Below, piece after piece: positions 33,630 to 44,996 of a stretch of DNA of 49,204 bases; position 1 is the stretch's first letter; each line of letters begins with the position of its first letter. The DNA is taken from assembly GCA_025201805.1 (NCBI GenBank), contig MU619255.1, forward strand, positions 263,083 to 312,286. The letters run 5' to 3'. The translations under genes and the position numbers were made by a program. Under the pieces are notes generated by a model. It made no database searches. It saw only the letters and a list, made by a program, of their open reading frames with translations, and was not told the origin of the DNA. The DNA comes from Parasitella parasitica (Eukaryota > Mucoromycota > Mucoromycetes > Mucorales > Mucoraceae).

Positions 33630-35384
33630 ATGAGCCATTTATCTGATGAAGACGACGAGTTCTTATACGGCACATCTGATGCAGTGGAAACCAAAACAAA
33701 TAATCCTTCAGATACCAAGAATGGTATATAACAATACCAAACAACGCGATTAAGATGCTTACATGATTATATGATTATATAGGTGACGATGTTGACGACC
33801 TTTACGATTTATACGACGACGAAAATGATCTGAAAGAGTATGTTGATTATTAGACAGTGATATTTCCTATTTGACTAATCTACATTGTTAAATAATAGAG
33901 CTGACCAGTATGTTCAAATGGTCACTTATAGAACGTAATCTAAATTTGCATATCTTGATTTTATAGAAAGGAGCCAGAGAAAGAAGCTAGTAAAGATGAT
34001 ACAGAAATCCAAACTACAGACAAGATAGCAGATGATATAGCAACGACAGAAGATAAAACCTCTGCAGACGTATCAGTAGAAGTTGATCAAGATAACAACG
34101 ATAATAATGATCAAGAAGAGGATGAAGACAGTGATGATGTAAGATTACTCTTCTTAATTCTAGACAGAAGCAAGTACATTCAGCTCATCTATTTTGTATC
34201 CCTAGGACTTAGAAATTATTTTGGAACCTGAGGAAGAGCCTCAACAAGAAGCGGAGGTAGAGCAAGCACAAGCGTGAGTTCATAAAAGACGTATCTTTGA
34301 TACATAAATTAACCACACTCAATTGCATATCAGGGGAAAAGCTACAATAGCCAACGAAACGAAAGAAACACCTGTAAATATCAAACCTGGTCAACAGGGC
34401 AAACCTTCTTCAGTACCTACAACATCAACATCAAATTCAAACGCTACAGGAGCCAAAGTAGCACAAGGCGGAATTAATCTCGAAGCTATAGGAGAATATA
34501 ACGGTCAGCCCATTACTGACGTCGATCTAGACAACGTAGAAGATAAACCATGGCGAAAACCAGGTGCTGATATCACAGATTATTTCAACTATGGGTTTAA
34601 CGAAATAACATGGAGATCATACTGCGCAAAACAAAAGATGCTGAGAGAGAATAAAAAGGTTTGTTGCTACATCAAGTGCTTTTGGGTTCATCTAACTGTC
34701 ATAACATGTAGATGATGGGAGATATGGATATGGGAGATTTTATGTCAATGGGTATGATGATGCCCCCCGGCATGATGGATGGCAATATGCCAGGGATGCC
34801 AGGGATGCCACCTGGAATGCCTAACCCTATGATGGGAGATATGGACATGAATGACTTTATGTCAATGGGCATGATGATGCCTCCTGGTATGATGGACGGT
34901 AGCATGCCTGGGATGCCAGGTATGCCACCTGGAAAGCCTAATCCTATGATGGGTTTGCCAATGGGTATGCCACCACCTCCCCAAGGTGGAAATCCTGGTA
35001 TGAGGAATAATCGAGGTGGAGGAAATTTCAATGCCAGAGGTACCGGTCGAAACATGCCAATGAACAATAGACCAAAGAATACAGATGCAGGCAAAGATCG
35101 TGGCGGAAGAGATAGTGGCCGTGATAGTGGTCGTGATAGCGGTCGTGATAGTGGCCGTGATAGTGGCCGTGATAGTGGCCGTGATAGTGGCCGTGATAGA
35201 GGAAGAGGCAGAGATCGTGATGATTCTGGAGATCACCATCGTTCAAACTCGTAAGTAACATCATTTTAAAAATATGATATCAATATATTTAAGCATTATT
35301 TTTGATAGACGGAAAAGACATCAAAGCGATAGAGATTCATCCTCACATGGCGATGATCGTTACGAAAAGAGATCTCGTCGTTAG
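33630..35384 (+). CDS. FIP1: Pre-mRNA polyadenylation factor Fip1
   Basis: Seven exons (33630-33723, 33783-33837, 33967-34138, 34206-34273, 34334-34658, 34712-35250, 35309-35384), all in phase, give 442 aa. The N-terminal part is acidic and disordered ([33 protein letters not shown]). The conserved Fip1 motif is at about 205-245: [20 protein letters not shown] then [20 protein letters not shown]. The C-terminal half holds Met/Gly/Pro-rich repeats and an RD/RDSG domain like the RD-rich tail of human FIP1L1, ending KRSRR. Fip1 is the flexible scaffold of the cleavage and polyadenylation factor that tethers poly(A) polymerase. The second intron is 129 nt, the others 53-67. It ends 84 nt from the CRM1 stop, tail to tail. 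Confidence 0.93.
34712..34945 (+). repeat. Two 117-nt tandem repeats in FIP1 exon 6
   Basis: Units 34712-34828 and 34829-34945 encode two 39-residue copies of a Met/Gly/Pro-rich block ([18 protein letters not shown], then [10 protein letters not shown]). They differ at few residues, so duplication is recent. Confidence 0.9.
35111..35194 (+). repeat. 12-nt minisatellite in FIP1 encoding RDSG
   Basis: Seven 12-nt units of the type GATAGTGGCCGT encode seven RDSG repeats in the RD-rich tail. The near-identity of units suggests copy-number variability between strains. Confidence 0.9.
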
Positions 35385-35468
35385 CTCACAATAAATTTGT
35401 ATTTATGATGGATTTCTTTTCATTCTTTTAACATACAGAGCTCTTTTATTCGCATACTAAGCAAAACG

Positions 35469-38400
35469 TTATAATCCTCTTAACAATTCCAACTCTGCAT
35501 TCAGTTCATCTTGAGCCTTTTGTTTTGTCTCTGCTTTGTCATTTACTTCTCTTATATCAATCAGAAAATCACGGATATCGTTTTGAAATCGCTGCAAGTC
35601 GCCACTGTATTCAAACATACCGGTAACGAGTACCTCAATCTGATCTTTGTGAAGCAGCGGGAAAACATTACAGAGTAAATCAAGCACATATGTCTGTAAA
35701 AACTCTATGTTGGACATGAGTGGATTGGATACTTGATCTGGATTGAATAGTCTTGTATAGATCTCTCCTTCTTGCACTATCTCAAACATACGAGCAAGGA
35801 TTTGGCTTTGGTAATTGAATCCTATTGCTCATTCAGCACTAGAAATAAGAGGAACTCTTTGGAAGCTTACCGTTTCTACAGTCAGGGTCCACTAGTACTT
35901 CCAATATGTCTGTAAGTATACGTACATAGTAAGTCTCAAAGAATTGACTCGACACATCGTCTTCCATTTGAGATACCTCTCCAACCATGTGGAGACAAGT
36001 CTGAAGTGCAATCTGTGATATTTCTCGCATAGTGTGCTTCGTACCCCACAGAATGCTATCCATGTCAATTTGAAATAATTGTGGCGTTTGGAATAAGTCT
36101 ATAAAGCATCTCTTGTTCAAAACTTTTAAAAGTCGATAGAATTCATGTCGACATTCAGGATAATCTACAAAATTGGATGTAATCATTGGCAATGTAACCA
36201 CATATACAATGTCTATAGTTTCCTCGAGTAAATCCGGCCATATTGGGTCCTAGGAAAGCATTTTAGCAAAAAGAAATACACCAATATTTGAGAGCACTTG
36301 TACCTGCATTTTTTCAAACAAACATGTTAATAACCCAAGCACATTTGGCTCTCGTTGTTCAGGCTTTGTCGAGTTTTTGTAGTCAACTAAAATCACCGTA
36401 ATCAAACTGGTTAGCATGGACTGATCTTGAACATCTAGCTTGTCATTTGAGAGGATAAAAGTCTCGAGTAGTTCTAGGATTAATTGTCTCACACGCAAAC
36501 ACAATTGCACTTGTGGCCAATTATTTTGTATTTTCTGACTAATGCTTGTATAGCACTGTACTAAAACTGGCGTCAAATCCTGTAGTTGTGTTCGAAAGAC
36601 GGGTCCAACAGGTTTAGAAGTCAAAATATTGACTTTTATCATACTAATCATTGCTTTTAACGAGCCAGGAGTATTCGCTACCAGCGATTGTTTGATCTGT
36701 AGTAGTGAACATGGTTAGAATAGCCTATTTTTTTTCCTTCCAAAAGCTCTAGTCGGCTATATACCGTCTCATTAGGTGTCTCCATCAAAGTGCGTACGCA
36801 CTGCTCTTGTAATTGCACATTTGACAATGCTGATATCATGGTTCCTGCTGCTTCGTAAAACATGCATATCTAGATAATCAATGAGTGAGTAAAACGCTCA
36901 ATAAATTTATGACTTTTTATACCTGCTGTGAGTTTAATTGACTAGTTAGTTTCTTCAAATCTGCAAGCACCGTTTCCAGAACAGAGATAGAATGTTCTCC
37001 ATTTGAAAGCTGATGAGATACCACCATTTCACCTTTGCAGCTTTGACATATCTTCAAAAATGAATCACATGCCATTTCTTTGAGACCTTCTTGTGGACAT
37101 TGCATGTACCAAAAAATTCTTTGCAGTAACCAAGATGTAAACGTCCAATTCGACTTTAAAAAATGTGGATACTGGCTAGCAATATATAACATGTTTGACG
37201 CCACAACCCACTGCTGATCACTATTGCCGGCACTTTCTTCTCTCTGCAAAAGATGATACATATCACCAGTCAATAGGGTCTGAAGAAATTGACTTTCTTG
37301 CGGCTCTGAAGTCGCACCCGACATCATGCCAACGGCCCAGCAAACACGAAACAGATGGTCCCACGACCAGGCAGTGTTCTCTCTATCTAATTGCAACTGC
37401 TCAAACTGCTCTCGAATCAAAGACTGGATAAAAATAGGATCGAGGCTTGTAAGCAAACCAAAGATATGTCGCATTGATTTGGATAGTGCAGTTGTATCAC
37501 TCTGTTTGATGAATTCTCGACTAATCTCGCCGTCATCATTCTCAATGACAAATACGTCGTCTGGTTTCACCATGTTTTGAATCATGGTTGAGCAAAGCTG
37601 CTTCAAAATATCATGGTAGGGTGTGGTCTGTCCATGGTTTGCATCTTGGAGTATATCGTACGTCTAAATAAACGAATTAAAAGCTAAAATTTGACCCCTT
37701 CTAGTAATGGCTTTTACCAATTTTCCCCAGTATTCTAAACATATCTTCCATATCTCTCGCTCCGGGACCTGAGAAACCTGTAGCAAATAAACCAGCATGT
37801 CGTGTACGCTAGCCTTTCCTCCGTCTAAGCTCTCTAGAAGCGATCTGTATTTGCAAAGCATGGTTGTTAAGAAAGTAGCCAGCACTTGAATGAAATGTTG
37901 ATCGTAGCTGTCTGATTCAGCATACAGCTTTGCAATGTCCGACTCTTTTGGTATAGTGCTGATTATTTCTGTATAAACAACAGTGCAGACATTGAGAATA
38001 ATATCGCTATATTGCTGACTGTCAATATGGTCTAAGCTTATGATTTCTGCAAAGCACTGAAGGACTAGGTTTCTGTGAGTGCCTTTGATCTATAAACAAT
38101 CGGATCAATCAGAAGCTTCATATCTTTAATAGTTGTGCTTACGTTTGCTTGCAATAGTTGGATCAGATCTTGCTGGTACACAAATTGAACTGGGATCCAG
38201 CATATGAACTTCTGCAAAGTTTCCAAAGTCGCCTTGATTAAATGTGTGTTGGCAGTTTGCTGGGCTAATATTGATTTGCACAGATCGAAAATCGAACCAA
38301 ACTCATTCACCATTTGATCTTTTAATCTATGCATCTTGGCAACTGTCATATGATCCACTGAAAAATCGAACACTTCTTCACTATTTACTCAATGGTTAGC

Positions 38401-39120
38401 AAAGCGTCTGCTGCAGTTGACCCAGTTCTACCTAAGATATCTCAAAATTTTCATGTTATTCTCGCATAAATTCATGTTGGTTACACTAGAATCCACGATT
38501 TCTTGTATAAACGACGGCCAATACTGTGGCCAATCTTTCTTAACAATCTGGACAAGAACAAGGTCAAGCTTATTTAAAACGGCTGATCGAAGTGTAGATT
38601 CGTTGTGAGAAAGTTGAATGATTGTCTTTACTATGTAGTTTCGCATCGCTAAAAGAACACGTGAGTTCTTTGATAAATTGATCAAATATGCTCTATACCA
38701 ATTCTTTGATCCATAGATATTGTATTCCATCTCACTTTAATGAAATCTTCTAGCACGCCAAGTGCAATAAACTAAAATAGTTATTCACAACTACGCGTGG
38801 TAATAAAATCATCTAAAACGTACCTTAGCTTGCAAGCTGCTAGATTTTTCAAGAATTTGATCTGCTAAATGCCACGATGTTGCGTTATTCTGAAATTCTG
38901 TCAATATAGATTGTGCCTTTTGTCTCTGTTTTTGTGCCGAGTTAGCCAAACATTAGAATTGAGGGTTTCATGTTTACCTCTGCATTGTTCTTTCCCTCGT
39001 AAAATGATTGCACTATCGAATCGAATTGTTCCACATTGAAAGGCATCTAATGCAACGAAATCTTTATCAGTTTGGCTATTACGATAATATCATAGCGTAG
39101 CGCAATCAGCTTACATTCAT
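35469..39120 (-). CDS. CRM1: Exportin-1 (CRM1/XPO1), divergent
   Basis: Twelve exons: 39120-39115, 39046-38978, 38925-38824, 38771-38699, 38648-38432, 38380-38143, 38089-37718, 37663-36923, 36869-36765, 36696-36304, 36249-35871, 35821-35469; phases agree throughout; 1015 aa. The first exon holds only six coding bases (Met-Asn); starting at the Met of exon 2 (39046) is an alternative. Key matches to CRM1: LDLVLVQIVKKDWPQYWPSF, LCENNMKILRYLSEEVFDFS, ATLETLQKFICWIP, KICLEYWGKL, VIENDDGEISREF (HEAT-9 loop region), MLYIASQYPHFL, KEMACDSFLKIC and the C-terminal VFPLLHKDQIEVLVTGMF. CRM1 is the HEAT-repeat RanGTP-dependent receptor for leucine-rich nuclear export signals. Human XPO1 has DLLGLC around its drug-sensitive Cys528; here it is DMYHLL (codon 37249-37247), so that Cys is Leu. 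Overall similarity looks lower than is usual for CRM1, so a second copy may exist. Confidence 0.92.
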
Positions 39121-39260
39121 TATTGGCTATTTTCGACTTTGAATCAAAAGTAACGAAGTAGAAGAAAGGAGTTTGGAATCAAATGTTCTGGCAACTTTGC
39201 TCATAAAGCAGGCCGGGGTGTTCAAATACACTTTTTCTCACTTCTTCCATTCCATCAACA

Positions 39261-39566
39261 ATGACAAAGGACAGTCAAGACCATACATTTGTGTTCAATA
39301 AGCATAGTAATTCACCTGATACTCAACCTCATCAACACCGTTGTAATGGCCATCTTGAAGATGTGCTAGAAGGCTTCTCTCAATGGCCTTTGGATGTGTC
39401 AAAACCGTTTGGCTTATTTTTGTCTTGTTTACGATCGCAACCAGGTAATTCATATGCTGTGAAATCCATATATTTAAGGGAAAAAAAACCAACTTATCAC
39501 ACAATAGGTCAAGAGCCTGTTAGATATAAGTTGACAAAGGATGCTAACGAGAAAAATTTAGACTAA
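39261..39566 (+). CDS. Small unidentified protein, optional in-frame intron
   Basis: The ATG at 39261 opens a 101-aa frame. A GTAATT...CAATAG interval (39445-39507, 63 nt) is a multiple of three without stops, so unspliced mRNA gives 101 aa and spliced gives 80 aa; the removed part is basic and intron-like, so 80 aa is favoured. The spliced product contains HLEDVLEGFSQWPLDVSKPF and RSQPGQEPVRYKLTKDANEK. I do not recognise it. It is divergent from CRM1 with 140 nt between start codons, suggesting a shared promoter. Confidence 0.5.
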   Translation: MTKDSQDHTFVFNKHSNSPDTQPHQHRCNGHLEDVLEGFSQWPLDVSKPFGLFLSCLRSQPGNSYAVKSIYLREKKPTYHTIGQEPVRYKLTKDANEKNLD

Positions 39567-42500
39567 CTACCGTACATTCAGTTTAAAAATTGTAAATAAC
39601 ATTAGAGATCCTTATTTATGTGATGCCAAAAGCACTTGTACTTATACCTACATCATCTAAAAGTCAATAAACCGAACAATTTAGACTTGCGTATTATACA
39701 ATAATATTACGTTCCATAGATTTTGTTTTTGATCGCTTCAAACAGACAGTCTGAAAGTCAAGGAAAAAAGTTCATTACCTTTATGGCTAAAAATTAAATG
39801 TTACTAGTAGTAACTGTACCATTTGATAGAGTGCCCAAGTTTTGCATACGAGGAAAACTTTTTAATTATTATCCAAGTCAATTATAGATCTTAAAAGGCG
39901 TGCAAAAGTTATCAGTAACATTTCAATAACACATTTTGGTGACTACACCACAAAAAAATAACCATTAAAACAGGTTTCTTCTTGAATGTAAGAGTTTTCT
40001 TATTTTAAATAGTGTCTAAGATAATAAGTTATATGTATACCTAAAAGCTTTAAATTTTCCAAAGATTATGAAAATTTTTGGCTTTTTGACCCCTTTGTAT
40101 CCTAGTGCTAATAAATGATCATTCCTATTTTTACAATATATCTTTGGCGTTCTGCCTTTGTTTCAAATGCTATGAAAAAGGATAAACGAGTAAAGAGAAC
40201 CTAAATTCCTTTATAGGTGGAAGGAATGAGAGTAGATCTAAAAGCCTAAAGTGATATAAATTTACTGTTACTTATTTCAAGCTTTCGTTATATAGCATGA
40301 ATTTTATAGTATTGACGGGTCGCTAACTTGTGTTACTCTTTTATGCCCATTCAATCACCATATAAATACACAAATGTTAATCTTGTCTGCATAACACACT
40401 ATACCTTTTGTATTACATATTTTTCTTTCATTCAGATTTTTGGGATAAGATCTAGTATTGATACATTAACATTGAAATGTCGTCTTTCCAAAATAAACGT
40501 TAACATGTTGTCATAAAAACGATAAATTGTATTTCATCATTTATAAGAATAGGTCATCATTGAACAAATATTCTGTAGAAAAAGGTTCCAGGAAAGCACA
40601 CAGCCATATTTCGATAATAGTTGTTGGTGCTTGGTTAGGAAAAGTGAAAACATGATATTAAATTAGAATAATGAGAATTAAGTATACTATTGTTAATGAG
40701 TTCAAGGCAAGGTCATTGATCATGAGCGAATTGCTTATACTCGTAAAATGTCTGTTTCTCTGTAGATAGTTTTCATATGTATTCAAGATGTACGTAAGTT
40801 GGGTAAATTGATAAGTATATAGTACTGCGTTCTATTAATTTTAAATCGAAGCCCTGCAAAAAGAAGATTCATTTATGATTAAACTTTTTAATAGTTTTAA
40901 ACCACACAAACACACACACACTCGGATGAAAACTATTAGCCAAATAATAAACTCAGTTCTAATCACGTAGTGAGCTGTTTGATGTTGGTACACTTCTAGT
41001 TGGCGTATTAATCCTATAATTTTTTAATGTGTTATCTTACATCTCTCGTACTTCATTCGAACGAACTATCTAACAAAATACCAAGCCTGTTTAAACTTCC
41101 GTTTCTTTTGGAAGCCTAAGTTTGAATATTATATATATGGTAGGCATGCGCGCCTTATATGTATAGGGTCGTGATTTATTGCAATAAAAAGAAATTCTCT
41201 TTTCTCCAAGGAGCCATATATATTCTATTGATGACTTACATGGAAAAGCAGGATTAAAGGAAATACAATTACAATAAACATAAACATGTAACAGTGAGCA
41301 CATGGTTCAGTATTTTTAGCATTCGTCAAGGCAGCGTATGCAGCGTAAATGATGACTAAGGCATATTATCGTCGTCAATATCAGAGTCTGCCAATTTGAT
41401 CTGATCCCTTGTTAATTAAATGATGTGATTCATAATATTTGTTGCTACACCAAAATGCACAGACAATTCTAATCTTTTCTGTTGAACAAAACGTATGATT
41501 TAGTTTTCGATAGGACCAAGCTTTTCAAGTAAAATGCTTATTTAATTGGTGCCCTAGTCTCTATGAAAAGGGGCGATCTCTTTATTTTTGACATCTTCTT
41601 TAAATGGCAATGCTAAAATATTGCCCCGGATATGTTTCTTTGGTCGTGATAGGCTAGATTTCGGAAATGGGACTACAATGGAAAATGCTTTATAGAAATA
41701 TTTAAATCTAAAACTTATTTTTGAAAAAGTATTCGAACGAGACCATTTTACAGAACAATAACAACATAATACCACTCCACATATCCATTTTGCAAAAAGA
41801 AAAACTTAAAATAGACATCCAACATAAATGGAAGCGAGGCCTCGAACCCTTTTTACATTTGCACATCTCAGTTCGGAGATCCTTGTATTCTTGGATATTA
41901 CACAAAATGATGGATGCGGAAATCATGTCCGGCCGTTTTTGGTCGAGTGTAACTATATATGCTATTATCGCATTAATACCGAAAAGGGGCTGACAATAAT
42001 TAAATGCATGACAAACAAGAGAAACTTTCCATATGTTTGAGAAGTTAGCTATTGTATCACTTTTTTTTCCAAAATGACAAAGATTCTTTTCTACATGTAT
42101 GTATCCCTGAAAAAAGGGTTCTTTTTTGGCATATTGCCAAGTTTTATGTTTCGCAATTATAAGGAAACTTTTTTTTTCGATTACTGTTTCTTCTATTACG
42201 TCAGGAGCGGGTTAAATCAGACACCCCTCTTTCTTGTATTATATATCTTTTGTTTGTGCCTTATATTAAGCACAGTGGTATCAATTTAGCATACCCGCCA
42301 AACAATTGAATGAAGGCCTGCCAAGATTTTGTTGTATCCGTAGTCGTTGGTCAAGTTAGAGCGGAAGCGATAGCCATTTTTGGAAGCGGACTTACATAAT
42401 TACCTAATGATCTAACCCAAAAAAGAAAAATACAACCGGAAGTTAAAATAAAATCATTATGCGTAGTTTTAATTCATACAATGACAGCTCCGGTAATTCG

Positions 42501-42581
42501 AATATTCAGAAAAAAAAAATAGTTTAAATAGGCCAATTTTCTTTTTTTTTTCTACATTTTTTTACTTTAACAACTTTTCAG
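39567..42581. other. Three kilobases without a supported gene
   Basis: AT-rich. Two traces are noted but not called. Minus 41420-41365 reads an acidic tail (KLADSDIDDDNMP followed by a stop), which looks like a protein C-terminus without a body. Plus 41828-42040 reads DGCGNHVRPFLVECNY..., of unknown kinship. A run of (CA) lies at about 40909-40920. The last 60 nt are T-rich leader of the SAP gene. Confidence 0.45.
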
Positions 42582-44148
42582 ATGTTTTATAATAATCCTT
42601 CTATTTCACCACCTACAAACAATATGAATCAATTCTCATCTCTAATGGAAGAAGATAGTAATATGAATCTTTTACTTAGTCCATTCGAACCTGATCATAT
42701 CCAGTTGGGATATGCTCATGGTTCCAGCCCTACTCAACCAGAACATATTCAGTTAGGATATGCTCATGATTCCAGCCCTACTCAACCAGATCATATTCAG
42801 TTGGGGTATGCTCATGATTCCAGCCCAACTCAACCTATGATTATTTCAAACCAGAATGGCAATACTGATTTATATGCCAACTCTGAATCGTCTCCCATTG
42901 CTATGCCCAACACAATGTCCAAGTTTAATGCTGCGACATCCTCATCATCGCCTCAGTTTGATATGGTAATTATTAATCCGTTATCAAGAAAAAAAAAAAA
43001 GGATGAAATGTTAATACAATATTGTATCCAGTTGAATAATTTTGCAAATGAGTGTATTTCTCGTTCTCCAGAATCTTCTTCTTCTGCCGACTCCAATTTG
43101 GTTTCACCTCCGCATCAATATTACCCCACTTCAGCAAGCTACCAAGATTTCGTTTGGCCAGAAACAAATGTTAACAATGCCCCTTATAATCCCACAATTC
43201 AAGGGCCATTTCAACACAATTACCATCACAACCATCACCATTCTGGGTTGAAGAGATCGGCTTCTGTGCCACCTCATTTCCAAAAATTCAAACCCCAAAT
43301 TCAAGATGGTATGTACAACCAATTTCAGGTAACACAGATGCAAAAACAATTGCAACATAATCATCAGCATATTCCAATGGCTTCCAAACCATTGCCTATC
43401 CAGATCCAGAGAGTCAATACACTGAGCACAATTACAGTAAAGCCAGCAGATCCCGAGTCTCATCGTCGCCAGTTGGATGAAAAGTTGGAAAAAGTGAATT
43501 TTGATGACATTACCGTAGCTGAGCTCAAGGAAATGTTGAGAGATCGTGGCCTCTCTGCTACTGGCCGTAAAGCTGAACTGATGAATCGCCTGAAAGAGGA
43601 GTACGAATTACTCATGAGAAGAGGTGGTGCTGCTGCCGTTGCTGCTTCTGGTATTCCAGCAACTTGTTCTCGTGCACTCTCGGCATCTCCACTTATTCAA
43701 CGCCGAATGGCTAATATAAACCTTGGTGATTCTCCCAAAAGACAACAGCAAAATCGTTTGTATGCTCCTTACTCTCCTCCTGTGCGCCATTCTTCAAATT
43801 CAATTGCTCAATTGGGTAATCATCGTCTTGCTTCCTCTGTACCAGAGTCGCTGACACAATCATATTTGAATGATCAATTCATGATGAGAAAACCCTCGGC
43901 ATTACGCAAAAGTATTGACGAAGAGAACCAAGAAAGACGTAAAGTATTTGTAATTGATTTTTAAAGATTATCATATTCATTATTTTTTTTTTTTTTTTAA
44001 AAAAAAAATAGAATGGATTCAATCTCTAAGCTCTTCCTCTCCTTCCCAAGGTTTTTATCCTTCTGTGCCCAAGATCGATGAATCTGCTAATATGTTGTCT
44101 GAAGTTTGGGATGATCAAACACTTCAAACTTTCCTTAGCCAGATCTAA
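42582..44148 (+). CDS. SAP-domain protein
   Basis: Exons 42582-43938 and 44012-44148 give 497 aa. The donor is GTAAAG in phase 1, and the acceptor follows a T16/A10 run; only this pairing keeps the frame into WIQSLSSSSPSQGFYPSV. Residues 306-345 form a SAP domain (DDITVAELKEMLRDRGLSAT, then GRKAELMNRLKEEYE), a helix-extended-helix DNA- or chromatin-binding fold. The rest is disordered: N/S/P-rich, with a triple 16-residue repeat near the N-terminus, His/Asn runs and Q runs. A further in-frame interval with good splice ends (42966-43031, GTAATT...TCCAG, 66 nt) would remove a Lys-rich stretch if spliced. A transcription or chromatin factor is likely; the target is unknown. Confidence 0.85.
42693..42836 (+). 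repeat. Three 48-nt tandem repeats in the SAP gene
   Basis: Units start at 42693, 42741 and 42789 and encode (D/E)HIQLGYAH(G/D)SSPTQP three times. Nucleotide identity between units is high, with only a few substitutions. Confidence 0.92.
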
Positions 44149-44996
44149 ATCCGTATTTTAATACTTGTAACTATAGAAAACAACACACTCCATCAACAAC
44201 AACAACGCATATGTAAATAACTAGCAATCCGCCTTTGTTCTATTTAACTTATAACCTATCACATACTTTTCTACTTTTTTTTTTTAAAACTATAAAATGT
44301 CTTTTCATAAACCATGTAGTCATTTTAATCCATTTGGAATCTTCTGTCCATTTCATAAAAAGAAATCGTGATATAAAAACGTCATCTTGACCCTATATTG
44401 GAATTATAGTACAGTATCTTGATAAAGAGTTTGTAACAAAATGACGAAATATAGAAACTTTAATATTAACACATTTTTGACAACAACTGAGACATGGTGT
44501 AAAGAATTAAGACCGTGCCTCCGTACGTAATAGGAGCGCCACTCAACGTATGCCATGTTCAAATACGTTATCGGCACACTGATAACCACTATATTCTTTT
44601 TGCCTGCTCATAAAACCAATACGATAAAGTTTCCTAATGTTCGAAAGATTGTTTATTTTTATTGTAAATTCAAAGATATTTTATGTACAAAAAAGTGGTA
44701 TGTTGTTTACGCCACAGGATACGTCTTGTATTCATTAACAACGAATATTGTTACAACCGTAGACATTACTATCATACAAACATGCAATTAGTATCGGTGT
44801 GGTACATGGTCTTTGTAATGTTATCTAAATTTACCCAACCATAAATCCCATTTATCTCTCATGAAGCTTCTAAAGTTAACAACTTTCTGTTCCTCCGTTT
44901 CATCAATTAAATAAGTGTTTACAATACTACTCCTCATTCCAATAGCTATGCATACATAAAGTATTGTGCGTGAGTTTGGGAGAATTAAAAGTTGTT
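44149..44996. other. Intergenic region between convergent genes
   Basis: 3' regions of the SAP gene (plus) and the type II membrane protein gene (minus). No supported gene; AT-rich. Confidence 0.5.

Noticed and set aside
35111-35194. Regular 12-nt repeats as a CRISPR-like array
   Set aside because: Units are contiguous without spacers and lie inside the FIP1 coding frame as RDSG codons.
41828-42040. Frame reading DGCGNHVRPFLVECNY...
   Set aside because: Some residues look protein-like, but there is no family I can name, no upstream exon and the frame is short.
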